Shown: positions 9,635 through 19,577, counted from the stretch's first letter. The stretch: DNA of 64,000 nt from Faecalibacter sp. LW9 (GCF_034661295.1 NZ_CP141062.1:2356001-2420000), one strand, 5' to 3'. Notes: generated from the sequence alone by a model not told the origin. Translations and numbers: made by a program.

Positions 9635-12250
9635 TTATTTTATTTTTTTTATTAGTCCCATATCTGGATTATTTGAATTATAAAGATGCTTGGCTATACA
9701 TTTCTTTGATAAATATTGTAATGCTTGTAAAGCATTAACTTCAGTAGTTTTAAAATTAATGTTGAAATTTAATACTGACTGAATATCTGATAAAAAGAAT
9801 GAGTTTTTGTCAAGACTTACTATATATGCATCAATGGTTTCTCTCCATTTTTGAGGCTTTTCCGAAATTAAAAGTATCATTAACTCATGTTTTAATAAGC
9901 TATTTGTTTCATTTTCGGCTTTATCAATTAACAATGGTCCCATTTTGTTTGAAAATAGATCATCTTTAAAAAACTTAACCACGTTAGTAGGAACAGCTAA
10001 TAAGACAGCTAACCTTTTTAAATCAGGGTCTGATATATCAAAATCTTCTTCGTCTAAGTGAAATCTAGCCCCTTCAAAGGCAACATCTCCTTTATCTGCA
10101 AGTAAAGGAGATAATACAATCAATAGCTTATTGATTTCGTTCCAAGAATGTATTATTTTATCCAATAATTCTTTTTTCAATTTTGGAGATACAAAATCAC
10201 TGTTTCTTAAAGCTCTTGAAGTAGCTGAGATCTGTCTCATTAAAACTAAAAAAGAATAATCTCTTATAACAGAGTTAATTACTTGATTGTAAGGTCTAAT
10301 TTGGTTGTAGTGTTTGTCATCATATTTGTCTTTCACTTCATCAGGTAATCCAGAAGAAATTACATTTTTACTAATTTTAGCTTCTTCTTTTTCAATTGTC
10401 TCTCTATCAGGTTCCCACGATATAGATTTAAAAGGGTTTATATTATCTGGTATTTGTACTTTATTTTTTACAGATAATAATGTTTCATCTAAATCTCTAT
10501 TTAGCACTTCTAGAGCATCTGCCTTATTTCTATCTATTCCTGTATAAAATTCAATAATTTCTGGATAATCAATATATTTTTTATTATTATATATATACTG
10601 TAAAAATTCTTTGCTCATATTCATTCTGTGAGCAATAAAATAAAATACCCAATACGAATTTTTAAAATAATATAGATTAAAATTTCTTCCAATAATAGAA
10701 TTATCAACCAAAACATTTAGTAAATATTCTAAATCTAATTCTATGTAATTTTCATTACAAATTTTTCTTAGTTCTGTTTTAAAATAATCTTCTGAAAATT
10801 CAAAATTATTTCTTATTAGTAATGATTCACATAAATAGCCTAAGACAAAACTACAATCTTTTACATCTGGTTTTTTGTCGTGATAAGTAGGAATCTCGTA
10901 TTCATCAAAAATTGTATTTAAAATTGTATCTAACAATTTTGTTCTGTTGATTGGGCTATATTCCGAACCTATTTTCGAAGATGCTCTTAAAATTGAAATA
11001 CAATTTTTTGGAGTTCTATGCAGATTTAAAATTTCTAAGTCTTTGGTAACTTTTCCTAAAATAATATCGTCATCTTCTTCCAAAGATTTTAATCGAGAAT
11101 AATTTACTACTATTTTTCTAACATCGTTTTGAGGTAATGGTAATAAATACAGAGGTTTGAATTGTCTTTTTATTTCAACTTTATCATCCTCATCTGATTT
11201 CAAGAAAAAGTTATTATCAATTGTATTGAAAATAATGATTGGTATATCTTCAAACCCATCGCAAACGTTTTTTATCATTTGCATAATACCATTTTCTTCA
11301 AGACAAACAGAGTCTAATAATATACAATCTATATTTTTAGAATCCTCTAAAAAATAGTTTTGAATTTGATGATATATATCTTTTACAATCTTATGTTTTT
11401 TTGTTTTTTTTGAATCTATATAAATAAAACTTTTTCCAATTTTCCACGCTTCTAATTTCATATAATGAGCAAGTGAGGTCAATCCAAATTCAGACGGAGC
11501 CTTGATTATTATATTATAAGGAGATTCAATTATTGATTCTACATCAATTTTACTATCTCCATTTTTTAATGGAGAATCAGGAATTTCTTTTTTTAAACTT
11601 ATGATTGGATCTATCCATATTGGTGACTTTTCGTTATAAGATTTTAATGATTCTTCTAAATCTAATTCTAAACGCTTTAAAATATGATCAACCTGATCGA
11701 CCTTTTCTTCAGCGTTATTTACCGTAGATTTTTTTTTTATAAAAAGTTCTAAATGACTTTTAAGGGATTCTTCAAAATTATTAACACCTTCAAAATCTGT
11801 GTATATCCCTAAATCTCTAACTCTGCCTTTAAATTCTTTAACTTTATTGTATTGTTCCGGATTAAAAGTATCTGGGTCAATTAATTCTTTACCAAAGTAA
11901 AATAATATTTGTGGTGTTTGCGGATCTTTCTCTTTTCTTAATAAGGCATCATTAAATTCATGTTCTGTTCCACTTCCAGCTTTTTTTGTAGGATGTCCAT
12001 ATCTGTTCTTCATGATACCTATAAAAATATCATAATTTGAATCTGTTATGTGTTCATCAATTATTTCTTGTCCATTTATACCCATATCTGGTAAGACATT
12101 ATTTTCCCACATAAATGTTTCAAAATTTACATTTAAGTGTTTAGCTAAACCGTTATTAATTTCATTAATAACTTTTTCACATATTTCTCTTTCTTCAGAG
12201 CAATCACCCGGTGATGATATAAAACATTTATAAAAATTTCTAGTATCCAT
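9635..12250 (-). CDS. DUF4062 / STAND-like NTPase, probable defence sensor
   Basis: 871 aa. Residues 1-170 match a DUF4062-type (TIR-like) domain: FISSPGDCSEERE at 10-22, then YDIFIGIMKNRYG and GSGTEHEF. Residues 240-450 look like a STAND/P-loop NTPase, but the Walker A is degenerate (APSEFGLTS, 251-259, with no GK). A Walker B-like CILLDS is at 309-314. The C-terminal 400 residues are helical with no recognised repeat. The STAND plan (N-terminal effector, central switch, C-terminal sensor) is used in Avs-type antiphage proteins, and the location inside a type I R-M operon fits. ATP binding is doubtful given the changed P-loop. Confidence 0.6.
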   Translation of the reverse strand: MDTRNFYKCFISSPGDCSEEREICEKVINEINNGLAKHLNVNFETFMWENNVLPDMGINGQEIIDEHITDSNYDIFIGIMKNRYGHPTKKAGSGTEHEFNDALLRKEKDPQTPQILFYFGKELIDPDTFNPEQYNKVKEFKGRVRDLGIYTDFEGVNNFEESLKSHLELFIKKKSTVNNAEEKVDQVDHILKRLELDLEESLKSYNEKSPIWIDPIISLKKEIPDSPLKNGDSKIDVESIIESPYNIIIKAPSEFGLTSLAHYMKLEAWKIGKSFIYIDSKKTKKHKIVKDIYHQIQNYFLEDSKNIDCILLDSVCLEENGIMQMIKNVCDGFEDIPIIIFNTIDNNFFLKSDEDDKVEIKRQFKPLYLLPLPQNDVRKIVVNYSRLKSLEEDDDIILGKVTKDLEILNLHRTPKNCISILRASSKIGSEYSPINRTKLLDTILNTIFDEYEIPTYHDKKPDVKDCSFVLGYLCESLLIRNNFEFSEDYFKTELRKICNENYIELDLEYLLNVLVDNSIIGRNFNLYYFKNSYWVFYFIAHRMNMSKEFLQYIYNNKKYIDYPEIIEFYTGIDRNKADALEVLNRDLDETLLSVKNKVQIPDNINPFKSISWEPDRETIEKEEAKISKNVISSGLPDEVKDKYDDKHYNQIRPYNQVINSVIRDYSFLVLMRQISATSRALRNSDFVSPKLKKELLDKIIHSWNEINKLLIVLSPLLADKGDVAFEGARFHLDEEDFDISDPDLKRLAVLLAVPTNVVKFFKDDLFSNKMGPLLIDKAENETNSLLKHELMILLISEKPQKWRETIDAYIVSLDKNSFFLSDIQSVLNFNINFKTTEVNALQALQYLSKKCIAKHLYNSNNPDMGLIKKIK

Positions 12251-12292
12251 AATTCATAGTGTTTCTTAAGTTAATAGTAGTTTAGTTTTAGT

Positions 12293-12340
12293 TTACCCCT
12301 CCAACCTCGCCAAGCGACTTAACAACGATAGCGTTTGGGT
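12293..12340 (-). pseudogene. Remnant of an hsdS 3' end
   Basis: On the minus strand this stretch reads TQTLSLLSRLARLEG and a stop, almost the same as the C-terminus of the intact HsdS (QLQSLLLSRLATLEG). It starts 3 bases past the stop codon of the helicase gene and is followed by a leader resembling the one after the intact hsdS. It is the tail of a second, lost hsdS copy and marks a recombination junction. Confidence 0.8.
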
Positions 12341-12343
12341 TAT

Positions 12344-15300
12344 TTATTCATTAACAATTACTCGTAAATCAATATCAGCAACCTCTTTTAGATAATTAGC
12401 CGTTACTCCCAGTAATGTCATGATAGAATCTGAAGTATTTTGTTTTGATAAACTCGGTTGTACAATGAAAATTTCAAAATTCATCGGTTTTTTATTTTTT
12501 GCAATAGCTAAAAATCTTTCAAGGTCAGCTTTAGTGCCTTTTTCTATTCTACTTCGTTCATGACCATTTCTAATCTTAATTTCTCTTCTTAACAAATGTT
12601 GAAAAAATTCAAATCCACTTTTATGCTTCCAATGAATTGATTTTTGTGCCTGACCACATACTTCATAAAAATTATCAACTCTAGTGTTGATTATACCATC
12701 TTTCGCAAATTTCAAATGGTAAAACCGTACATTAATCTCATTCTCATGTTCTTTTATAGTAATGACATCTGCTATTTCCCCTGAATAATCATCATCATAG
12801 ACAATATCAACATCTTCAGCGATAAGATGCTGTATTACTTTATATTGAATAGAGTCTGTTTTTAACGGATGAATTCCCTGAGATTCCTTACTAAGATCTA
12901 CACCATTCCAATTCCAACCAATCAATCTTTCTGTTGGATACGGTTGAATTATTTGCTTTAATTGTACATATTCATTCCCTTGCAAAGCCGATCCATCTGC
13001 GAACCATATAATAGGTGGAAACTGATTGAAATACTCTAGAAGAGTAAACGATTTTGAAGCAATTTTTACGTTGCTCTGAACCGTATCTAACTGAATAATT
13101 CTAAAGTTTGGAAATTCATTTCCCTCGGCATCACTATCTATAAATAGTTCTTTACGGAATTTTGCAGTACCGTTAGGTGTTATAACTTGAAAATCAATAA
13201 TTCCTTGATCATTCTGATTGATTACTTCAATTGTACAATAAGCAGAGTTGAAAATTCCGTTTATTGTAATTTCAATTTTTGATTCAGGGAAATCATAAAA
13301 ATTATTATCCCAGTCAATATAAGTTGGATACAAATGGGGAACTTCTGTAATAACCTCTGGAATCAAGGTATCACGTAAAACTTGATTTGGATCAATATTG
13401 TCGTCAATCAACTTTTTTCCTAAATTATTACACCAATGAATGAAACCTTTAAGATCACTTCTCATATAGCTCCAAATTCTACCTTTATAAGAGCATCCTA
13501 TTGTAATTTTATCCCCATCTTCAAAACCAGAACCAAATACAAAAGCTTTTTCACCTCTTTGTTGTTCTGCTAAAGAAAGGGCATCTTGAATATCTGTTCC
13601 AACCCGCATTGTAAATCTAATTTTTCGGTTTAAAAATTCTTTTAAGCCGACATTCTGCAATGAAACACGTTTGACATCATAGAAACTACGGTAAACTAAT
13701 AATTTGTGTATCAACTCATACCGGTCCCCCAATACGGATTTTGCAAGATCTCCATATAAACTAGATTTGTCGGAACTATGAATGAATAGCAGATTGTTTT
13801 CTTCATTGTAGTATAGTATTGTCAATGTCCAATTTAAACCAAAAACTTCTTTATAATTTACCCATTCAAGTTCTGATTTTGATGCTGTAATAATTACAAC
13901 CGTGTTTTCAGTTGGATTATAATCATCAAATCTATATTCCAATTCATCATAGCCCGAAATTCCCTCTTTAAAATTTAATAAATTAAAAGAATTATCAGGA
14001 TTTGAATTTTTATAAACAACAGTACTTAGCGCAAACTTAATATTTTGAAAAGGAATTTTAGAATTATCAAAATGCTGAAAACCATTAATAAATTCATCAA
14101 AATCTATTTGCTCATCAATCTCATCAGAACTCAATTTTGATAATAAAGAATTCCAATCCGAATCTTGTGCATATAAGTCGCTAAGTTCATTCTCGGTTTC
14201 AGAATCTGCTAAATTTGCAATAAAGGTTGCATTGCCCAGCTCGTCATCTATTGCAGTTCTTGTAAATCTCCCCGCAAACTGTAAAGTGATTGGTAAACTT
14301 TTCCTGATATCATGGAATGCTGCTATTTTGAGTTGGGGCAAATCAAAACCTTCGCCCAACATATTTACAGCAACAATAATTCTATGTTCACAATTTATTA
14401 TATTTTGCAAAATTTGGTTCTTACCTGAGACCGACGAATGTATCAATATAGGTTTTAAATCTTCGTATTCCTCGTAATATTTAAAAACCTCTGAGGCTTT
14501 AACCGTATTAACGCATCTAGCCATTAAAATATGATTATAACCATTTGCAAGATCTTCCCTAAGTTTTTCAACTGCTTTTTCTGCTATTATTCTGTGACCC
14601 TTATTTAGATCATATTCTCTTATTGGCAAAAAATTAATTGGCTTAAAATAACCTTGTTCTTGGGCTTTTTTCAAACTAAAATTAAAAATTACTTTTCCTT
14701 CTATTCGTTTCTGGTCATTACGGAAAGGGGTTGCAGTAAATTGCAAAATTTTATTATTGTCAAATGCTTTTCTAACACGTTTCCATGAGTTTGCTTCTAC
14801 ATGATGTGCTTCATCAATAAAAATATTAGAGATTAATGAATTTAGGGTTGCTAATACACTAGGTTGAAAATTTGACAAAATATTCATTGTTGTTACAATG
14901 ACATTTGACTTCTCAATAAATTCAAGTAAATCATCGTTATTTTGAAAACTTTGGTAAATTATACCAACTTTAGGATTAATGACACTTTGATTGATAATTC
15001 CAAATTGTTTTAATAATCCCAATTTTAAAAACTTATTAGCAATTTGGGTTCTTAACGCGTCAGAAGGTACAGTTATAATAACTTTATTCAATTTACCGGC
15101 AACCAAAGTAGATAGCATAGTCTCAGTTTTTCCTGTACCTGTTGGCATAACAACAGTTCCAATTTCATCTGAAACTTTTAAATGACTTAAAATTGAATAA
15201 AGAGCTGCAATTTGAGGCTCTCGCAAACCATTTACATTAGCATCAAGATCTTCCTCTAAAAAATTGAAATTCCTTGTCCATGAGTTTACTATTTCGGAAT

Positions 15301-15610
15301 TAGAATATTCTTTTTTCAAAGGATGCTTCAACCATCTTTTTAATACAATTTCACCTTCATTTTCTAAAGATTGCTCTGTTGGCTTTTTATTCGATAGTAT
15401 AATATACTCATAACTAGAAGATTCAAAATCTTTATTAGATGTGATGCAAATTGGAGTTCCGTCAACCAAGACAACAACATAACCTCTGTAACTATTTTGA
15501 AAAAAATAGTCGACATCATCTTTCTGTGAAATAATTTGCTCAACAGTATTTTTCACACCTACTTTATTAAAATATGATAGCCTTAACTCTGGAAGTGTAA
15601 TTTTAGTCAT
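12344..15610 (-). CDS. SF2 DEAD/DEAH helicase with a possible C-terminal nuclease-like domain
   Basis: 1088 aa. Helicase motifs: MPTGTGKT (155-162), DEAH (266-269), TATPF (292-296) and QFAGRFTR (motif VI). The C-terminal third has GEIADVITI followed about 15 residues later by FYHLKFA, roughly residues 935-960. This spacing resembles a PD-(D/E)XK core with the acidic residue before K replaced by H/L, so nuclease activity is uncertain. The gene is inserted between hsdS and a leftover hsdS tail and is transcribed with the R-M operon. Related helicase-nuclease proteins often occur in defence islands; no named system is claimed. Confidence 0.75.
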   Translation of the reverse strand: MTKITLPELRLSYFNKVGVKNTVEQIISQKDDVDYFFQNSYRGYVVVLVDGTPICITSNKDFESSSYEYIILSNKKPTEQSLENEGEIVLKRWLKHPLKKEYSNSEIVNSWTRNFNFLEEDLDANVNGLREPQIAALYSILSHLKVSDEIGTVVMPTGTGKTETMLSTLVAGKLNKVIITVPSDALRTQIANKFLKLGLLKQFGIINQSVINPKVGIIYQSFQNNDDLLEFIEKSNVIVTTMNILSNFQPSVLATLNSLISNIFIDEAHHVEANSWKRVRKAFDNNKILQFTATPFRNDQKRIEGKVIFNFSLKKAQEQGYFKPINFLPIREYDLNKGHRIIAEKAVEKLREDLANGYNHILMARCVNTVKASEVFKYYEEYEDLKPILIHSSVSGKNQILQNIINCEHRIIVAVNMLGEGFDLPQLKIAAFHDIRKSLPITLQFAGRFTRTAIDDELGNATFIANLADSETENELSDLYAQDSDWNSLLSKLSSDEIDEQIDFDEFINGFQHFDNSKIPFQNIKFALSTVVYKNSNPDNSFNLLNFKEGISGYDELEYRFDDYNPTENTVVIITASKSELEWVNYKEVFGLNWTLTILYYNEENNLLFIHSSDKSSLYGDLAKSVLGDRYELIHKLLVYRSFYDVKRVSLQNVGLKEFLNRKIRFTMRVGTDIQDALSLAEQQRGEKAFVFGSGFEDGDKITIGCSYKGRIWSYMRSDLKGFIHWCNNLGKKLIDDNIDPNQVLRDTLIPEVITEVPHLYPTYIDWDNNFYDFPESKIEITINGIFNSAYCTIEVINQNDQGIIDFQVITPNGTAKFRKELFIDSDAEGNEFPNFRIIQLDTVQSNVKIASKSFTLLEYFNQFPPIIWFADGSALQGNEYVQLKQIIQPYPTERLIGWNWNGVDLSKESQGIHPLKTDSIQYKVIQHLIAEDVDIVYDDDYSGEIADVITIKEHENEINVRFYHLKFAKDGIINTRVDNFYEVCGQAQKSIHWKHKSGFEFFQHLLRREIKIRNGHERSRIEKGTKADLERFLAIAKNKKPMNFEIFIVQPSLSKQNTSDSIMTLLGVTANYLKEVADIDLRVIVNE

Positions 15611-15644
15611 TTATAGTTTAGGTTAATAGTTGTTTAGTGTTCTT

Positions 15645-16751
15645 TCACCCCTCCAACGTTGCCAAGCGACTTAACAACAACGATTGTAGTTGTGAGAGTT
15701 TTTGGTTTTGTTTTTTTATATTATTAATATTTTTATCACTTAAATGAGCTACTGTAGTACCGTAAATATTATTCTCTAAATATTCAATTTCATCTTTTAT
15801 AGAAAAGTATAAAAAGAGTGTATTTATATTGATATTTCTAAATCTAATAATTCGTTGATTTAGAACACCTAAGTCGTTGTTCCATATTCTGATATGGAAT
15901 TTTCCATCCATTCCAATTAATAAATCATTTTCATTAATAAAATATTTATCTTGACAATCCTCTTTTGTATATATATCAGAATAGCCATTTATAATATCTC
16001 TGATTCTAATTAATGGAAAGCCTTCTTTTTGTTCATTAAATAAATCTGAATTAAAAGCATATCCATAAGTATAATCATATAAATTAACAACATTTACAAC
16101 CTCCCAACCCTCCGGAATTTCTTTTTCCAATTCTTCATTCCATACCATTTTACCACCAGAAGATTTATAAGGTTGTCCTTCTTCGTTCGGGAATTCAAAA
16201 TCCACAAACCATTGCTTGTAAAGTGTTTGCGCAGTGGCTTCTAACTTTTCACAGATTTGTTCGTTGACTTTTATTTTGTTTTCTATTGCTTGGTATTGGG
16301 CTACAATTTCGCGTTGTTTTTCGATGGAGGGAACAGGCAATTCCATATTGCAAAAATCTTCCCATTCTAAGCTTCCACGAACTCCACCAACAGCATTGAA
16401 ACAAGCTTCTCTATCAAATTCACTTCTTGTAAACCACAGCATCAAATATTCAGGTAGTAGTTCCTTTTCATCAATCACTTCAAATACAGGATATGCTTGA
16501 GATATAATAGCTACATCTAACTCCTTTAACAAAGCAACAGGCATTTTCTTATCTCTTCGAACTTGCATCGTACTACAAGCAAATTGGTTTTTACGAATAA
16601 TTTTATAATTACTCATATCAGTTCCAATAGTGTTGGCTACGGAAGGAATGAACTTTTTATTTATTGTTAATCCAACAAGATGTGTAATGCTTAAATCTTT
16701 GTTTCTAACATCAACCAATTGGATTAAATCACCAATTTTTCTATAACTCAT
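15645..16751 (-). CDS. hsdS: Type I restriction-modification specificity subunit S
   Basis: 368 aa. It has two target-recognition regions around a central conserved helix (EKQREIVAQYQAIENKIKVN, about 143-162, with the marker LYKQWFVDFEFP after it). The first target-recognition domain begins at residue 1. The C-terminal end joins the second domain (DKNINNI) directly to the coiled tail (KKQNQKLSQLQSLLLSRLATLEG) without the usual P-x-x-x-Q segment. It is shorter than the usual 400-430 aa and may carry a deletion there. The start overlaps the end of hsdM by 11 bp. The subunit sets the recognition sequence for both methylation and cleavage. Confidence 0.92.
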   Translation of the reverse strand: MSYRKIGDLIQLVDVRNKDLSITHLVGLTINKKFIPSVANTIGTDMSNYKIIRKNQFACSTMQVRRDKKMPVALLKELDVAIISQAYPVFEVIDEKELLPEYLMLWFTRSEFDREACFNAVGGVRGSLEWEDFCNMELPVPSIEKQREIVAQYQAIENKIKVNEQICEKLEATAQTLYKQWFVDFEFPNEEGQPYKSSGGKMVWNEELEKEIPEGWEVVNVVNLYDYTYGYAFNSDLFNEQKEGFPLIRIRDIINGYSDIYTKEDCQDKYFINENDLLIGMDGKFHIRIWNNDLGVLNQRIIRFRNININTLFLYFSIKDEIEYLENNIYGTTVAHLSDKNINNIKKQNQKLSQLQSLLLSRLATLEG

Positions 16752-18300
16752 AGCCCAACGATTTAAACACGTTTGCTACTTCTTGTTTCAAAGCTTCTTC
16801 TTGCTGAAACAAGTCTTTTAATTCGGTTTGCAACGACTGCATCTGCGTATCGTAATCGATGTTTTCGTCACGGTTTACAAACTCAATATATTTGCTTGGT
16901 ACTAATGAATAATCTTTTTTGCGGATTTCCTCTAAAGTGGCAGAATAGCAATATTCTGGTTCATTGATATATGTGGTTTCCCAATCTTTTTGTTGCCAAT
17001 TGTGATATGTAGTTGTTATCTGTTCAATATCTTGTTCAGAAAACTGAATGAATTTCTTTTCAAAAGGTTCTCCCTTTTGGCGTAAATCCATAAACAACAC
17101 TTCACCTTCACGGTTACGGTAGTTTTTCACCCCATCGTTTACTTCTACGGTGCGTTCTTTTTTATTTCGGTTCAATATCCAAAGCGTCACTGAAATATTT
17201 GTAGAGTAAAACATATCTTGAGGAAGAATCACAATCGCTTCTACCAAGTCGTTTTCTATAATTTGTTTACGAATTTTGTATTCTTCACCACCACCCGAAA
17301 GGGCGCCATTGGCTAAGATAAAACCAGCTACTCCGTTTTGCGATAGTTTAGAAATCATGTTCAAAATCCACGCATAGTTGGCATTGGATTTTGGAGGGAC
17401 TTCGTAACCGGTCCAACGTGGATCGTCCGTTAATTCGTTTTCAGCGCGCCAATCTTTAAGGTTAAATGGCGGATTGGCCATGATGTAATCAGCTTTCAAT
17501 TCTTTGTGCTGATCGTCGCTAAATGTATCAGCCGCTTTATTTCCTAAATTGGCAGAAATCCCACGAATGGCTAAGTTCATTTTAGCCAGTTTAAACGTGG
17601 TATTCGTTAATTCTTGTCCGTAAATCGAAATATCTTTTTTGTTTCCTTGGTGTTTCTCAATAAACTTCAACGATTGCACAAACATACCACCCGAACCACA
17701 AGAAGGGTCATAAATTTTTCCTTTGTAGGGTTCAATCATTTCGGCAATCAAGTTTACAATCGACTTAGGCGTATAGAATTCTCCTTTCCCTTTTCCTTCG
17801 GCAATGGCAAATTTGCTCAAGAAATATTCGTACACACGCCCTACAATATCTTGGGCTTCATCACGAAGTGTATCGATGTTGTTGATAGTATCCAACAAAG
17901 CAGAAAACTTAGATTGATCCAATCCCAATCGAGAGAAATAATTATCAGGTAATGCACCTTCTAACGATTTGTTGGTACGTTCTATCGTTTTAAGTGCGGT
18001 ATCTACTTTAAGGGTAATGTCTTCTTGTTTGGCATTATCTATAATGAAATCCCAACGCGATTCCTCTGGTAAGTAGAATACATTTTCTGCCTGGTAAAAT
18101 TCAGGTATTTCTAAGAAAGCTTCTTTACCTTCTGCTTTTAATTCTTCTCTACGTTTAATGAATTTATCACTTGCAAATTTCAAGAAGATTAAACTCAATA
18201 CCACGTGTTTATATTCGGAAGGTTCTATCGAACCACGTAATTTATTTGCTGCATCCCAAAGGATTTCTTCTGTACTTTTAGTTTGTACTTTCTTCGCCAT
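16741..18300 (-). CDS. hsdM: Type I DNA methyltransferase subunit M
   Basis: 519 aa. An N-terminal HsdM helical domain (residues 1-150) is followed by an N6-adenine methyltransferase core: motif I YDPSCGSGG (197-205, SAM binding) and motif IV NPPF (276-279, catalysis). The C-terminal helices should contact HsdS. It methylates the site recognised by HsdS and is needed for restriction by HsdR. It is the first gene of the minus-strand operon. The 240 bp upstream are free of genes and must hold the operon promoter. Confidence 0.96.
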   Translation of the reverse strand: MAKKVQTKSTEEILWDAANKLRGSIEPSEYKHVVLSLIFLKFASDKFIKRREELKAEGKEAFLEIPEFYQAENVFYLPEESRWDFIIDNAKQEDITLKVDTALKTIERTNKSLEGALPDNYFSRLGLDQSKFSALLDTINNIDTLRDEAQDIVGRVYEYFLSKFAIAEGKGKGEFYTPKSIVNLIAEMIEPYKGKIYDPSCGSGGMFVQSLKFIEKHQGNKKDISIYGQELTNTTFKLAKMNLAIRGISANLGNKAADTFSDDQHKELKADYIMANPPFNLKDWRAENELTDDPRWTGYEVPPKSNANYAWILNMISKLSQNGVAGFILANGALSGGGEEYKIRKQIIENDLVEAIVILPQDMFYSTNISVTLWILNRNKKERTVEVNDGVKNYRNREGEVLFMDLRQKGEPFEKKFIQFSEQDIEQITTTYHNWQQKDWETTYINEPEYCYSATLEEIRKKDYSLVPSKYIEFVNRDENIDYDTQMQSLQTELKDLFQQEEALKQEVANVFKSLGYEL

Positions 18301-18511
18301 AATTGTTTATCAATTCTTTGTTGTAAATATACAAATACAATAACTGCAAATAAAGTTATATTAACAGATATTGATTTACGGTAAACCTTATTTGTACATT
18401 ATTTTCAAATATAAAATTTTAAAACGACAAAATGAGTCGTTAGGTTAATGAACATATAGTAAAGTATTAGAATAGGATAGAAGCTGATGAGAAGAGAAAT
18501 TCTTAAATTAT

Positions 18512-18549
18512 AAATAAAACTGAGAATCCTAAAATTCTCCGTTTTATTT
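18512..18549 (-). terminator. Terminator of the HNH gene
   Basis: Inverted repeat with arms 18512-18520 and 18541-18549, and an inner stem GAGAAT/ATTCTC. It spans the end of the HNH gene. Confidence 0.5.
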
Positions 18550-18906
18550 TAAATACTTACGGTTATGTAAATATTTATGGCACTCGTGATGAACCATTAC
18601 GGTTCTTTTACTGCATCCAATGTGAAAATTTGGACAAATAGATTTACATAATTTACAATCTTGTAATCCTTTTAATCTATACAACTGACAGCCGTGATCG
18701 TAATCGATATGATGTAAAGTAGAATGTTGAAATATTTCTTCTTCACAAATTGGACAGATATATTTTTGATCTGCTAATTTTTGATTTCTAAAATCGATAT
18801 TAAATTGAATTTTAGTCGCAAATAATTGCCATGAAATTTTATTATTATACTTTAATTTCATTTTCTCTAAGCGATTCTTCGCTGAATATTTAACTAAATT
18901 TTTCAT
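18544..18906 (-). CDS. Small HNH-type nuclease-like protein with zinc-binding cysteines
   Basis: 120 aa. After a basic N-terminus it has CPICEEEI (CxxC), LHHIDYDHGC, two further Cys pairs (CKLCKSICP) and a final VHHECHKYLH. The spacing fits an HNH / treble-clef endonuclease in which H-H-x-D-x-D-H and the last H act at the metal. Such small proteins occur in mobile elements, where they may be nicking or homing-type enzymes. It has its own leader and terminator hairpin and sits between the mobilization genes and the R-M operon. Activity is inferred from the motif only. Confidence 0.65.
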   Translation of the reverse strand: MKNLVKYSAKNRLEKMKLKYNNKISWQLFATKIQFNIDFRNQKLADQKYICPICEEEIFQHSTLHHIDYDHGCQLYRLKGLQDCKLCKSICPNFHIGCSKRTVMVHHECHKYLHNRKYLK

Positions 18907-19051
18907 AACATTTTTTGCAAAATGCTAAAATCAAAAAGCAGTAAAATTCAAGAATGAAATACTTTTCATTTACGTGTTCTTGAATTTCACGATGTTGATT
19001 TAAATTCGCTAAAAACTGGAATGAATAAGCCTCTTCGTTATTGGAAAAAAG

Positions 19052-19075
19052 AAAGGCAAGTTTTACCTTGCCTTT
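19052..19075 (-). terminator. Terminator of the mobilization operon
   Basis: Inverted repeat AAAGGCAAG (19052-19060) and CTTGCCTTT (19067-19075) just after the stop codon at 19080. On the minus strand the hairpin is followed by a T-rich run. Confidence 0.75.
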
Positions 19076-19079
19076 TAAA

Positions 19080-19574
19080 TTACCTATTGTTATAAATTTC
19101 TAATACTTCTTTATTTGATTTAATAAAGTTCATATAATGTTCCTTTTGTTCACGTTCTTTTAATTTTTCAGCATATTGATTTCCTGCAAAAAATATGGAA
19201 CAAATTGTAAACGCAATTAAGCATGTTAGAAAATAGATAACATAATCCACTCTATACTTCGTAAGTTTACTTAAAGATGAATCGAATGCTTTAATAGAGC
19301 TTTTAATTTGATTAGATGAATCATTACAAACATTCTTCAATTCGTTGTTAATCCTATTACTTTCTTCGTTTAAATTAGCTAAATCAAGCTGAATTTTAAC
19401 TTTCCTTAAATGATTAATCTTATCATCTATTTCAGTATAAAAAGATTTATTTTTTAAATCAATCTCTTTGTTTAACTGATCAATTTTTATAATTGCTTTT
19501 TCAATTGATTCAACTCGATCAATAAAAACATCTAATGTATCAGCTAATTTTGGTTGTTGTTTTTTATAACTCAT
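19080..19574 (-). CDS. Coiled-coil protein with one membrane segment, mobilization-linked
   Basis: 164 aa. Residues 1-100 are heptad-rich and likely a coiled coil. One membrane helix (YVIYFLTCLIAFTICSIFFAG) lies at about 109-129, followed by a short charged tail. It starts 3 bp after the relaxase stop and is the last gene of the mob operon. Proteins of this shape are often third members of Bacteroidota mob operons and could link the relaxosome to the membrane. No family is recognised with certainty. Confidence 0.6.
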   Translation of the reverse strand: MSYKKQQPKLADTLDVFIDRVESIEKAIIKIDQLNKEIDLKNKSFYTEIDDKINHLRKVKIQLDLANLNEESNRINNELKNVCNDSSNQIKSSIKAFDSSLSKLTKYRVDYVIYFLTCLIAFTICSIFFAGNQYAEKLKEREQKEHYMNFIKSNKEVLEIYNNR

Positions 19575-19577
19575 AGC

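Noticed and set aside
18395-18430. Promoter of the hsdM operon (CAAATATA at 18406-18413 read on the minus strand)
   Set aside because: The -33 TTG partner is only 14 bp away, too short for the usual 17-23 bp spacing; not listed as a feature.
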